From positions 1 to 35,047 of the forward strand of contig QENH01000181.1 in the NCBI GenBank assembly GCA_003336485.1: DNA of 35,047 nt, written 5' to 3'. A model generated the notes under the pieces. It saw only the letters and a program-made list of their open reading frames with translations. It ran no database searches and was not told the origin of the DNA. Positions 25,840-34,590 of the stretch are shown piece by piece. This DNA comes from Candidatus Methanophagales archaeon. Lineage in GTDB: Archaea > Halobacteriota > Syntropharchaeia > Alkanophagales > Methanospirareceae. Every line of letters starts with the position of its first letter. The first letter of the stretch is position 1. The translations under genes and the position numbers were made by a program.

Positions 25840-26313
25840 TTCTGCTCCTTGTATGAGAAACTTTTTTAACATCACAAAAGCAGCCTCAGCCGCCTTGCGC
25901 TTGTTCCCTCTCCTATCTCCGTGGAAGATATGCCTCTCATGATATAAGTAACCCTTTGTTGCCAATGCTATATAAACTAATCCAACAGGCTTGTCCGGCG
26001 TTCCACCTGTGGGTCCTGCAATGCCCGTGGTAGCAATACCGATGTCGCCATCCAGTAACGCCCTTATACCTTCCGCCATTGCCCTCGCGCATTCTACACT
26101 TACCGCACCCTTCTGCACCAACAGCGCCTCATGCACAAGCAAAAGTTGCACCTTTACTTCATTCGCATAAGCGATCACGCCACCTTTATAATAGTCTGAG
26201 CTGCCAGAGATATTTGTTATCCTATGGGACACTAGACCACCGGTGCAAGATTCAGCAGTAGCTAAACTGAGTTCCCTTTTTCGTAACATATCGCCTATCT
26301 CTTCTTCTATCAT
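25801..26313 (-). CDS. pncC: Nicotinamide-nucleotide amidase, CinA C-terminal family
   Basis: This 170-residue CinA C-terminal (PncC) domain stands alone. The signature ATAESCTGGLVSHRITNISG includes the nucleophilic serine. YYKGGVIAYANEVK, GIATTGIAGPTGGTPDKPVG and LVYIALATKG complete the family. PncC deamidates NMN back to nicotinic acid mononucleotide in NAD recycling. The normal domain ends near KKFLIQGAEG. The last 13 codons, including the stop, are the sense strand of the tRNA-Lys gene: its stop TAA is tRNA positions 36-38. The upstream PUA gene lies 14 bases away and is probably co-transcribed. Confidence 0.9.
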   Translation of the reverse strand: MIEEEIGDMLRKRELSLATAESCTGGLVSHRITNISGSSDYYKGGVIAYANEVKVQLLLVHEALLVQKGAVSVECARAMAEGIRALLDGDIGIATTGIAGPTGGTPDKPVGLVYIALATKGYLYHERHIFHGDRRGNKRKAAEAAFVMLKKFLIQGAEGLVAQKGRAAGF

Positions 26314-26327
26314 TTACCCTGTAGCCC

Positions 26328-26789
26328 TTATTCTTCTATGCCATACCTTACCTTAACCGCTACACCATGATCAAAGATTTTCATCTCATCACAGGACAAC
26401 ATAGCCTTTCCCGTTGCAAGTAAGCTGTCCTTTTCATCTACCACTATAAGTTCATCATAAGCCCTTAGCTCTGGGTCGGCATCTATTACATGTTTACAAA
26501 ATGCCGTTCCGCCTTTTTTTATGAATTCACTGCTCTCTTCATTCATAACAACCCTCAGTCCCGGATATTTTATGAATCGATGCAGTCTTTTTGCACCTTC
26601 TATGCTCAGCGTCAAAAGTCCGTCAGAACTCCTCAGTGTGGAGATTCGTTCCTCATTGTCCAGTATCTGAGATATCCTTCTTGTCCTTGAGAGGGTAAAT
26701 ACTACGCTGTCCGGGAACAAGATGTTGCCGGTACCACATCCAAACTGAAAATCGGCAATGATCCTTGCTCTTCTATGCAGGTTCTTCAT
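26328..26789 (-). CDS. PUA-domain RNA-binding protein
   Basis: The 153-residue protein has a C-terminal PUA domain (about residues 75-150): GLRVVMNEESSEFIKKGGTA followed by FCKHVIDADPELRAYDELIV, then TGKAMLSCDEMKIFDHGVAV. The N-terminal half resembles the domain that precedes PUA in archaeosine tRNA-guanine transglycosylase, with FQFGCGTGNILFPDSV and RTRRISQILDNEERIS. There is no catalytic domain. It is probably a tRNA or rRNA binding subunit; related archaeal small proteins remain uncharacterised to my knowledge. Its position at the head of a tRNA/polymerase operon fits an RNA role. TATA-like AT-rich sequence and GGAAGAG precede the start. Confidence 0.8.
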   Translation of the reverse strand: MKNLHRRARIIADFQFGCGTGNILFPDSVVFTLSRTRRISQILDNEERISTLRSSDGLLTLSIEGAKRLHRFIKYPGLRVVMNEESSEFIKKGGTAFCKHVIDADPELRAYDELIVVDEKDSLLATGKAMLSCDEMKIFDHGVAVKVRYGIEE

Positions 26790-26883
26790 GTTCTCTTCCG
26801 CCGTATATTTTATTTTTTATAGTTATTTATCAAATTCAAACAAGATTTAGAACAAAAGGCAGTTACATAATTAATCTTTGTAG
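26790..26883. promoter_or_regulatory. Divergent promoter region
   Basis: This 94-base AT-rich spacer separates the divergent PUA and RNase P component genes. On the minus strand, CTATAAAAAATAAAA is a TATA-like box about 30 bases before the PUA start. On the plus side only weak AT-rich candidates are visible, e.g. AGTTATTTATCAAA. This is probably the main promoter for the tRNA/polymerase gene string. Confidence 0.5.
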
Positions 26884-27219
26884 ATGGTAAAGAAGAGGGA
26901 TAGAAGGATAGGGGACATCGCATTGCAGCGTATAGTGCGGCTCTTCGAGCTGGCAGAAGCGGATGCGAGAACGGATAGAAGAAACAGAAGTGATAGGTAT
27001 GTGCAGCTTGCCCGTTTGATTGGGATGCGTTATCGGGTGCGAATACCATCACAGTTGAAGATGCGGTTTTGTAAAGGCTGTTATTCTTATTTGATCCCAG
27101 GGAAGAATGCACGCGTTCGTCTCAGGGGCGAGTATATTACAACAACCTGTTTGAAATGTGGGCAGCAAATGCGGCGCCCGTATAAAGCGCCTCGATCGCC
27201 TTCAGCGAGAAGGAAATAG
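26884..27219 (+). CDS. rnp4: RNase P protein component 4 (Rpp21/Rpr2)
   Basis: The 111-residue protein is the archaeal homologue of Rpp21. The N-terminal half is helical with AEADARTDRRNRSDRYVQLA. The zinc ribbon consists of FCKGCYSYLIPGKNARVR and TTTCLKCGQQMRRPYK, with four cysteines. A basic tail follows. It is a subunit of ribonuclease P, which trims the 5' leader of tRNAs, working with Rnp1. This is noteworthy because the neighbouring operon contains a tRNA embedded between protein genes that needs 5' processing. The ATG has no strong ribosome site and may be near leaderless. Confidence 0.93.
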   Translation: MVKKRDRRIGDIALQRIVRLFELAEADARTDRRNRSDRYVQLARLIGMRYRVRIPSQLKMRFCKGCYSYLIPGKNARVRLRGEYITTTCLKCGQQMRRPYKAPRSPSARRK

Positions 27220-27280
27220 GACATTGATATATGAAGAGATAGCCCCAACAAAGAGGGTATTTGCCAAAAACAGCCCTGTT

Positions 27281-28402
27281 TCAAGCCCCTTTTACGACCT
27301 CTTTCATTATCTCAAAAGCGTGCTTCAACTTAGCTAAACTCGTCGCATACGATATTCGCACATGATCTTTACCACGACTTCCAAAGGTAGAGCCAGACGT
27401 GACAATTACTCGTTTCCGCTTCAACGATTCCACAAATTCATGCTCGTCGCTCACTCGAGGAAAGAGATAAAATGCGCCTTTCGGTATGTTGAACTTCATA
27501 CCCATATCATGAAGTGCATTAATAGCGAAATCCCTTCTCCTTTTGAACTCACTTCTCATATCTACCACGCAGTCTTGAGGGCCTGCAATAGCGGCCAACG
27601 CCGCTTTCTGCGATAGCGATGATGCACACGCCTGGACATATTGATGCACCTTAAGCATTTGCTCTGTGTATTCGCTACGAGCGACGACATAACCCAATCG
27701 AAAGCCGGTCATTGCGTATGTCTTTGAGACGGCATTTACCGTGATGACATCGTCAGAGAATCTCGCGGGACTTATGTGCTTCAGGTCATCGTATATCAGA
27801 CGCTCATAGACCTCATCAGAAATGATAGTTAGATGATGGTCATGGGCAATCTCAACAAGCGCTTTTATGTTCTCCTCGCTTTCCACAGCGCCCGTAGGAT
27901 TAGCAGGTGAATTTATTATGAGTGCATTTGTCTTAGCGGTGATTCTCTCTTTTACCGCTTCCTCGGAGATCGAAAAATCGTCACTTAAAGGGACACCTAT
28001 CGGTTTCCCTTCTGCCAGTTCCGTCAGTGCGGCGAAAGAGACAAACCCGGGATTTGGGATTAGCACCTCATCTCCACGGTCAACGATTGAATGGATAGCA
28101 ATATGTAACGCTTCACTTGCACCGGATGTGACTATCATCTCATCAGGGCTAAAGGTGAGGTCATTGTCACGATAGAGCTTCGCGCTTATCGCATCTCTCA
28201 GTTCTTCTATGCCTTTATTGGAGGTATAAGAAGTGAATCCGGACTTTAATGCCTGCATAGCGGCAATTTTCACGTGCTCCGGGGTATCAAAGTCGGGCTC
28301 ACCGAGTCCGAGGTTGAAAAAATCACCGGATAACGCTTCAAATGCTTTCCTTATACCGGAAATCTCTATGTTCTCTATACGAGACGCAAACTTCTTTGCC
28401 AT
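27281..28402 (-). CDS. PLP-dependent class I aminotransferase, aspartate type
   Basis: The 373-residue protein, counted from the ATG at 28402, is a fold type I aminotransferase of the I-gamma/aspartate group. The family N-terminus SRIENIEISGIRKAFEAL follows directly. NLGLGEPDFDTPEHV and ASEALHIAIHS form the phosphate-binding region, SPANPTGAV is the substrate asparagine loop, SDEVYERLIYDD holds the cofactor aspartate, and SKTYAMTGFRLGYVV contains the PLP lysine. The C-terminal arginine appears in VRISYATS. The longer 28486 start would add 28 residues unlike the family. The substrate is not certain (aspartate or an aromatic amino acid). It stands alone in direction. Confidence 0.93.
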   Translation of the reverse strand: MAKKFASRIENIEISGIRKAFEALSGDFFNLGLGEPDFDTPEHVKIAAMQALKSGFTSYTSNKGIEELRDAISAKLYRDNDLTFSPDEMIVTSGASEALHIAIHSIVDRGDEVLIPNPGFVSFAALTELAEGKPIGVPLSDDFSISEEAVKERITAKTNALIINSPANPTGAVESEENIKALVEIAHDHHLTIISDEVYERLIYDDLKHISPARFSDDVITVNAVSKTYAMTGFRLGYVVARSEYTEQMLKVHQYVQACASSLSQKAALAAIAGPQDCVVDMRSEFKRRRDFAINALHDMGMKFNIPKGAFYLFPRVSDEHEFVESLKRKRVIVTSGSTFGSRGKDHVRISYATSLAKLKHAFEIMKEVVKGA

Positions 28403-28590
28403 TTTCTTAAAATTTATGAACCTTTTACCAAAGAAAAATCTATACTCACAGAATAAAAAGGGCAATTGTTTTTGTTGGGTATACATGAACTCGACAATTT
28501 TTTCGCGTGATACCTACCAGAACGGAAGGTCCAACTTTAGGACAGTACAGTACCCGAAAAGATTGTATATTTGGGCACTATTGTATACTT

Positions 28591-29522
28591 ATGGGTGCAA
28601 TTGATTTCAACCCGTGGTGGGAAACTGGAGCGATTGATAGCAATACGCCATCAATGAAGCGTAGGGTCATGTTCCCAAAACTAAAGGAAACTTTAGAAGA
28701 ACGTTTTGTCGAGATAATCATTGGTTTGAGAAGTTAGAAGATTGGGAGAACAAGGTTAAAGTCTTGTACGACTTGAACCCAGGAGTAAAGCTGATCCTTT
28801 CTGGCTCTGCATCGTTAAATGTAATGGAGAAGAGCAGGGAAAGTTTTGCGGGCAGGGCAAGATTTCACTATCTTCTCCCATTAAGTTTTACTGAATTTCT
28901 TAAGTTCCGGGGTGAGAAAATACCGGCGCGTGAAGAATTCGAGATATACCGGCGAAAACTTGAGATACGGCTCGGTGAGTTTATGTACAAGGGCTTTCCA
29001 GAAACCTTAGAAATGGAAGAGCCAAAAGCGCGTGAATATGTACGGGAGCTCATCGCAGAGCGAATAATTTACCGCGATATACCCGAGTGTTTTCGGTTAG
29101 AGGATGTTGAAATAGTTAGAATTTTAGCGGACTACATCTTTAAAAATCCAGGCGTTATTTTGAACATTGAGTCTCTTTCACGCGATTTGTGGCGGCACAA
29201 GAAGACCGTAAGAAACGCTTTAAACTATTTAGAGCTATCCTTCCTGATAAAACGTGTTAGCAATTTGAGAGGGAGCTTTTTGAGTACGAGTAGAAAGAAC
29301 AAAAAAGCATACCCTTTGCACCCCTCTCTTTCGTTGAGCAAAGATGAGGCTATGAATTTGGAGTGTCTGATCAGGAGTGAGACAAACGCGGAAATAAAGG
29401 AATGTTTTGTTGTTTGCCGTGGAGATGAAAGAAGTATAGAGGCAGACAGTGTTAGGATAGAAATAGTGCCGGTAACTAAGTTTTTTATTTGTGCAAAAAA
29501 TAATGATTATTTACCGAGGTAA
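28591..29522 (+). pseudogene. AAA ATPase (DUF4143-like) that lost its nucleotide-binding core
   Basis: The start NPWWETGAIDSN with MKRRVMFPKLKETLEERFVE and IIIGLRS is the N-terminus of the archaeal/bacterial AAA family, in which Walker A (normally RRVGKTT) follows directly. Here the frame breaks at a TAG and the next segment, in another frame, is LEDWENKVKVLYDLNPGVKL, normally found after Walker B. About 80-90 residues with Walker A and B are gone. The DUF4143 part continues (GSASLNVMEKSRESFAGRAR and later ERIIYRDIPECF, WRHKKTVRNALNYLELSFLI). Near KDEAMNLECLIRS a second loss removes the usual VETAV region. The stop at 29522 is six bases before the DUF433 gene. Not functional as an ATPase. Confidence 0.75.
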
Positions 29523-29528
29523 CAAACG

Positions 29529-29759
29529 ATGATAAAAGAGTGGCGGCACTTTATTAAGTCGGACCCAACATTGATGATGGGCAAGCCTGTGATCACAGGT
29601 ACGAGGGTCACAGTAGAATTAATATTGGAAAAACTGGCAGCCGGTGAAACAGTAGAGCAAATCATTGATGCGTATCCTCGTTTAACAAAGGCGGGGGCTT
29701 ATGCCGCACTTGCCTTTGCATCAGAGGCATTGCGAGCAGATGTGGTGTACTCTACATAA
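29529..29759 (+). CDS. DUF433 antitoxin-like DNA-binding protein
   Basis: The 76-residue protein is DUF433. It has IKSDPTLMMGKPVITGTRVT and VELILEKLAAGETVEQIIDA with YPRLTKAGAYAALAFA, a homeodomain-like helix-turn-helix fold. Members are commonly the antitoxin partner of a DUF5615 PIN-like toxin encoded just downstream. No such gene follows; instead there is a repeat element and then carB. The protein could be an orphan or part of an eroded toxin-antitoxin pair. Its start is six bases after the pseudogene stop, GAGGTA being a weak ribosome site. Confidence 0.85.
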   Translation: MIKEWRHFIKSDPTLMMGKPVITGTRVTVELILEKLAAGETVEQIIDAYPRLTKAGAYAALAFASEALRADVVYST

Positions 29760-29803
29760 GGGGAAATGTTTACAGCACGAATCGCAAGAAAAAAATCAAA
29801 ATA

Positions 29804-29873
29804 GGTGGCCACCGAGACCACGGAGGACACGGATGGGAAATACTCGGTGCTCTCGGTGTACTCTGTGGCCGAA
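29804..29873. repeat. Inverted repeat built of 9-nt tandem units
   Basis: The left arm consists of three 9-base units, CCACCGAGA, CCACGGAGG and ACACGGATG. The right arm consists of CTCGGTGCT, CTCGGTGTA and CTCTGTGGC. The outer ends are inverted copies of each other (GGCCACCGAGACCACGGAG versus GGCCACAGAGTACACCGAG, with a few mismatches), around a short spacer. It is non-coding, between DUF433 and carB, and could fold into a long hairpin. It looks like the CCACAGAGG-type elements that recur in several prokaryotic genomes. Confidence 0.7.
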
Positions 29874-29940
29874 ACTATTACAGTATAGTACAACAAGAAA
29901 ACATTTTTTAGCTTGAAAAATATTTAGGATTATTAAGAAT

Positions 29941-32900
29941 ATGCCAAAAGACAAAAACATCAAACGGGTGCTGGTAATAGGCTCTGGCCCTATTATCATA
30001 GGTCAGGCCTGCGAATTTGATTATTCTGGTACACAAGCGTGCAAAGCGCTAAAAGAGGCGGGTTATGAGGTCGTGTTGGTCAATTCCAATCCCGCGACCA
30101 TTATGACCGATCCGGAAATGGCGGATCGAACGTACATCGAACCGCTTACTGTGGCGAACGTGGAGCAGATAATAGCAAAGGAGCGACCAGATGCGTTGCT
30201 ACCCAACCTTGGTGGTCAGACAGGGCTAAATCTCTCTGCAGAACTCAATAAAAGAGGGATACTGGCCAAATACGGTGTTCGGATGATAGGCGTAGAAGCG
30301 GATGCGATCGAACGCGGTGAAGACCGTATAGCATTCAAAGAGACAATGGCAAAGCTGGATATTCAAATGCCAACGAGTTCACCCGCTTATTCGGTCGCGG
30401 AAGCGGAGCAGATAGCACAGGAATTGGGTTATCCTGTGGTCGTCAGACCGGCATACACAATGGGTGGAACCGGCGGCGGGATTGTATACAACTTAGAAGA
30501 ATTGAAGACAATTGTTACTCGCGGTATCGCTGCAAGCTTAATAGGTCAGGTACTCATAGAGGAATCGATTTTAGGCTGGGAAGAGCTCGAACTTGAAGTG
30601 ATCCGCGATAAAAAAGGTACTAAGATTACTGTCTGTTTTATTGAAAATGTAGATCCCATGGGCGTGCATACGGGCGATAGTTTTTGTGTAGCGCCGATGC
30701 TAACGGTAAAGAAAGAGCTGCAGAATAAGTTACAGGAGCTCTCTTACAGGATCGTTGATGCCATTGGCGTATTGGGCGGAACAAACGTACAATTTGCACA
30801 TAACCCGGAAGATGGCAGAGTAGTGGTTATTGAGATCAATCCACGTACTTCTCGATCTTCTGCATTAGCATCAAAAGCTACAGGGTTCCCTATCGCGCGC
30901 ATATCAGCGAAACTCGCTACTGGTATTACCCTTGATGAACTCCCATACTGGAAAGAAGGCACACTAGACAAATATACACCCAGTGGCGATTATGTAGTCG
31001 TCAAATTCGCACGCTGGGCTTTTGAGAAGTTCCCGCAGACGCAAGACGTACTGGGGACGCAGATGAAAGCCGTGGGCGAAGTGATGAGCATAGGTAAGAA
31101 TTTCAAGGAGGCGTTTCAGAAGGCTATTCGCTCTCTTGAGACCAAAAGATACGGTATCGGTGGCGTAAATGATTTTGCCGCACTTCCACTGCCCGAACTC
31201 AAGACGAAATTAACCGATCCTTCGAGTGAGCGCATTTTCATGATCTACGAAGCATTACGCAAAGGGATGTCGGTCGAAGAGCTGTATCAGATGACTAAAA
31301 TCGGTAGATGGTTTATCAGCCAGATGCAAGAGCTGGTAGATTATGAGGGCGAGCTGAAGAAGTACTACGGTAAGGTTCTGCCAGATGACATGCTCAAAAG
31401 AGCAAAGGAAAACGGATTCTCGGACAGATACCTCGCGCAACTGCTGGACATGACGGAAAAGCAGATACGCACACAGCGACTCAACGCAGGAAAGAGGGAG
31501 GCATATGCTCCTGTACCGGTAAGCGGTGCTGATGCCGCCTACTATTACTCAACATATAATGCTGACGATTCGGTTACTGTCTCGCCAAAGCGCAAAGTAA
31601 TGATTTTAGGCGGTGGTCCTAACCGCATAGGCCAGGGCATAGAGTTTGATTATACCTGCGTCCATGCTGCGTTTGCATTACGAGAAGTGGGGCTTGAGTC
31701 GGTAATGGTCAATTGCAACCCCGAAACGGTATCCACAGATTACGACACTTCAGACAAACTTTATTTCGAGCCTCTAACAGTCGAGGACGTATTAAGCATT
31801 TACGAGAAGGAGAAGCCCGATGGCGTAATCGTGCAGTTTGGCGGACAAACACCACTTAATATAGCAAGGGAGCTTTATGAATCAGGGGTAAAGATTCTGG
31901 GCACGAGTCCTGATAGCATACATCTGGCTGAGGACCGGGAGCTATTCAAGGACGTAATAACAAAACTAGGCATTCCGCAACCGGAAAGCGGCACTGCGCG
32001 GTCCGTAGAGGAGGCGCTTGCAGTTGGCCGGGAGATCGGATTCCCTTTGATGGTGCGACCCTCTTTTGTGCTTGGTGGACGGGGCATGGAAGTGGTGTAT
32101 GACGATAAGATGCTGCAGGACTATGCAAAATCCGCGGTCGATGTTAGTCCCGAATATCCGATGTTAATAGACAAATTCCTGGAGCACGCGATCGAGACTG
32201 AGGTGGACGCCATCTGTGATGGCGATGACGTCTATGTTACCGCGGTAATGGAACATATAGAGCTTGCTGGAGTACACTCGGGAGATAGCGCATGCGTAAT
32301 CCCACCGCGTAATATTTCAAAGCGTAATCTTGCGGAAATAGAAGACTATACAAAGAAAATCGCCGATGCGCTACAGGTCGTGGGACTCATGAATATCCAG
32401 TATGCAATAGCCGAAGGAAAGGTATATATTTTAGAGGCAAACCCGCGTGCGTCTCGAACCGTTCCGTTAGTGAGTAAGGTTACTGGCGTTCCTATAGCAA
32501 AAATAGCAACGAAGGTGCTGTTAGGTAAAAAGTTGATAGAGTTGCTCACGGATGATATGGTCAAAAAGGAGATACCTTATTTCGGTGTTAAGGAAGCGGT
32601 GTTCCCGTTCAATATGTTCCATGATGTTGATCCTGTACTGGGACCTGAGATGACGAGTACGGGCGAAGTGATGGGTATTGCATCATCATTTGGGTTGGCG
32701 TTTTACAAAGCGCAGGAAGCAGCGGGTATGAAATTACCCGCTGAAGGAACAGTGCTGATTTCTGTTACTGATAACGACCGAGAGGATATTCTTGAGGTTG
32801 CAACAAGACTAAAAAAATTAGGGTTCCGAATACTTGCAACAAGTGGTACGAAAGCGTTTTTGGATACGAATGGTGTCGCATCCGATCTGGCGCTGAAGCT

Positions 32901-33153
32901 GCACGAAGGTCGCCCTAATATCACTGACGACATTTATAATGGCCAGATACAGATGGTGATAAATACGCCGACAGGAAGGAAAGGTAAATATGCCGATAGC
33001 GACATCCGTAAAGCCGCGATACAGCACAAAATACCGTATATTACGACTACCGCGGCTGCTATGGCAACGGTTGAGGGAATAGAGACGGTGAAGTCAGGAG
33101 ATGTGGGGGTAGAGTCTATACAGGAATATCATAATGGTAGTGCACTAAAATGA
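29941..33153 (+). CDS. carB: Carbamoyl-phosphate synthase large subunit
   Basis: The 1070-residue protein is full length and unsplit. The N-terminal half has RVLVIGSGPIIIGQACEFDY and an ATP-grasp domain with VVRPAYTMGGTGGGI. The oligomerisation region lies near residues 400-550. The second half repeats the plan with ILGGGPNRIGQGIEFDYTCV and VRPSFVLGGRGMEVV. The C-terminal MGS-like regulatory domain (from GTVLISVTDNDREDILEVA) ends with IPYITTTAAAMATVEGIE. It makes carbamoyl phosphate for arginine and pyrimidine synthesis with the small subunit CarA, which is not in the window. Upstream is an AT-rich leader with TATA-like TTTAGCTTGAAAAATA. Confidence 0.97.
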   Translation: MPKDKNIKRVLVIGSGPIIIGQACEFDYSGTQACKALKEAGYEVVLVNSNPATIMTDPEMADRTYIEPLTVANVEQIIAKERPDALLPNLGGQTGLNLSAELNKRGILAKYGVRMIGVEADAIERGEDRIAFKETMAKLDIQMPTSSPAYSVAEAEQIAQELGYPVVVRPAYTMGGTGGGIVYNLEELKTIVTRGIAASLIGQVLIEESILGWEELELEVIRDKKGTKITVCFIENVDPMGVHTGDSFCVAPMLTVKKELQNKLQELSYRIVDAIGVLGGTNVQFAHNPEDGRVVVIEINPRTSRSSALASKATGFPIARISAKLATGITLDELPYWKEGTLDKYTPSGDYVVVKFARWAFEKFPQTQDVLGTQMKAVGEVMSIGKNFKEAFQKAIRSLETKRYGIGGVNDFAALPLPELKTKLTDPSSERIFMIYEALRKGMSVEELYQMTKIGRWFISQMQELVDYEGELKKYYGKVLPDDMLKRAKENGFSDRYLAQLLDMTEKQIRTQRLNAGKREAYAPVPVSGADAAYYYSTYNADDSVTVSPKRKVMILGGGPNRIGQGIEFDYTCVHAAFALREVGLESVMVNCNPETVSTDYDTSDKLYFEPLTVEDVLSIYEKEKPDGVIVQFGGQTPLNIARELYESGVKILGTSPDSIHLAEDRELFKDVITKLGIPQPESGTARSVEEALAVGREIGFPLMVRPSFVLGGRGMEVVYDDKMLQDYAKSAVDVSPEYPMLIDKFLEHAIETEVDAICDGDDVYVTAVMEHIELAGVHSGDSACVIPPRNISKRNLAEIEDYTKKIADALQVVGLMNIQYAIAEGKVYILEANPRASRTVPLVSKVTGVPIAKIATKVLLGKKLIELLTDDMVKKEIPYFGVKEAVFPFNMFHDVDPVLGPEMTSTGEVMGIASSFGLAFYKAQEAAGMKLPAEGTVLISVTDNDREDILEVATRLKKLGFRILATSGTKAFLDTNGVASDLALKLHEGRPNITDDIYNGQIQMVINTPTGRKGKYADSDIRKAAIQHKIPYITTTAAAMATVEGIETVKSGDVGVESIQEYHNGSALK

Positions 33154-33195
33154 TTAATTGAACAGTTTGAGTAGCTTATAGTAGAGTAAAGTAGG

Positions 33196-34188
33196 ATGGA
33201 AATTAGCCCCGATACGATAAAGGACGTTGAACGACTACGAAGATATGAGCGAATAGTCCAAAAACTCGTAAAGACCGAATCCTTCTCGAAAAGTGACATC
33301 TGGGCGTGTGGCGAGAGTAAAGGCTTAATAGGTAAGATAATAAATCTACTACTTAGTGAGGGTTCAATTGTAGAACAGGAAAGAGGGATTTTTCTGTGGA
33401 TGCCCTCTGCTATGGCCGCATACAAGAAAGAATGGGTTACTTCTTTGCGCTCGTCACACCAATTAAAGCGATTGAGGACGGAAGAGCGCCCGCGTGAGAA
33501 ACTTCTTTATGGTTATTCTAAACCAACCACCGCCGAACTATTAGCTATCTTTCTGCGTTCTGGTATACCGGGAAAAAAGCGCGATCGTGATAGCAAATGA
33601 CCTTCTCACGCAATTTGGAGGTGTGAAAGGCATATTTGAAGCGGATAAAACGGAACTCATGGATATAGCGGGTGTGGGGGCAGCGAAAGTAGCACAGATA
33701 AAGGCTGTTCAGGCATTGGCGGAAGAATATTTGAAGGAGAAAATAAAATCGGTGACTAAAGTAAGGAACTCGAAAGAGGTATTTGATTACCTGTATCTAA
33801 CGATGCGGGATTTGAAGACCGAGATATTTAAGGTTATCTTCTTAGATAGTGCGAATCAGACAATTGACGTTGTGAATCTCTTTGAAGGGACATTAAACGC
33901 AAGTTCGGTCTATCCGCGGCGAGATAGTGAAGAGTGCAGTCAATAAGAAAGCCGCTTCGCTTATATTCGTGCATAACCATCCTTTCGGCGACCCCCTCTC
34001 CTTCGAGGAGCGACCGGGCGATAACAGAGGATCTGGTATATGCGTGTAACCTCGTGCAAATTACTGTTCTTGACCATATTATTATAGGCGATAATGTGTA
34101 TTTCAGTTTTGCTGATGAAGGTCTGCTTGAAGAATACAATCGTAATTATGTGAGTATAAAAGAACGAAGGGGGAGACCCAATGAGTGA
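33196..34188 (+). pseudogene. radC: RadC-like protein with N-terminal winged helix, broken by three frameshifts
   Basis: The first segment (33196 to about 33578) starts with a winged-helix-like region of about 90 residues. It then enters the RadC N-terminus ERPREKLLYGYSKPTTAELL. A one-base insertion in the A-run near 33573 shifts to IANDLLTQFGGVKGIFEADK and the HhH region AGVGAAKVAQIKAVQAL. A second shift near 33923 occurs just before EIVKSAVNKKAASLIFVHNH, the JAMM metal motif HNHPFGDP. A third, near 34005, precedes DRAITEDLVYACNLVQITVL with DHIIIGDNVYFSF. All parts needed for a RadC are present, so the decay is recent, or the indels are sequencing errors. Confidence 0.8.
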
Positions 34189-34243
34189 TATAGTTCACGA
34201 TAAATTTTCTTCCGTATGTGTGGCTCGCATTAGTTTAATAGCG

Positions 34244-34456
34244 TTATTTTTTCGTACCCCATTTACCTTTTAGCAGTCTATTTAAGGTCTCGTCAACTGG
34301 CTCATCTGTATGCGTTAGTGCCAGTAGGCCTAGCTCTACCGGGTCAATATTGATAAATTCCAGGTATTCTTCGGGTGTTAAACTGCTCAAATCAGCCCAC
34401 GCTTTCTTGAAAAGATAAGATTGCCTAGCCCTCTCTTCATCAGGGTTCATCTTCAT
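34244..34456 (-). CDS. Small hypothetical protein
   Basis: I place the start at the ATG at 34456 (70 residues), with a second ATG two codons later. The frame is open to 34582, but the extra residues look non-coding. The product contains RARQSYLFKKAWADLSSLTP and ALTHTDEPVDETLNRLLKGK, an alpha-helical acidic/basic mix. I do not recognise it. AT-rich sequence with ATATTTATTATA lies about 35 bases upstream of the start. It ends 55 bases from the RadC pseudogene and convergent to it. The transposase start lies beyond, so this stretch might flank an insertion end. Confidence 0.4.
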   Translation of the reverse strand: MKMNPDEERARQSYLFKKAWADLSSLTPEEYLEFINIDPVELGLLALTHTDEPVDETLNRLLKGKWGTKK

Positions 34457-34590
34457 TTTATGTATTATGGCAGGTATCATATAATAAATATTTTGAAATA
34501 TTTGTATAGTTCGCACCAAACACTTAGAATTTATGGTTCTCCATAAGATTGTGTGGGTAAGTTTAATTACGCCACTTATCATATAAGCAT

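Noticed and set aside
28403-28486. Longer N-terminus of the aminotransferase
   Set aside because: The 28 extra residues are hydrophobic/aromatic and unlike the family, which starts at the ATG at 28402.
33570-33590. Programmed -1 frameshift at GGAAAAAAG in the RadC gene
   Set aside because: The downstream RadC frame is in +1, not -1, relative to the upstream frame. The -1 frame meets a stop quickly. Two further frameshifts follow, so decay or sequencing error is more likely.
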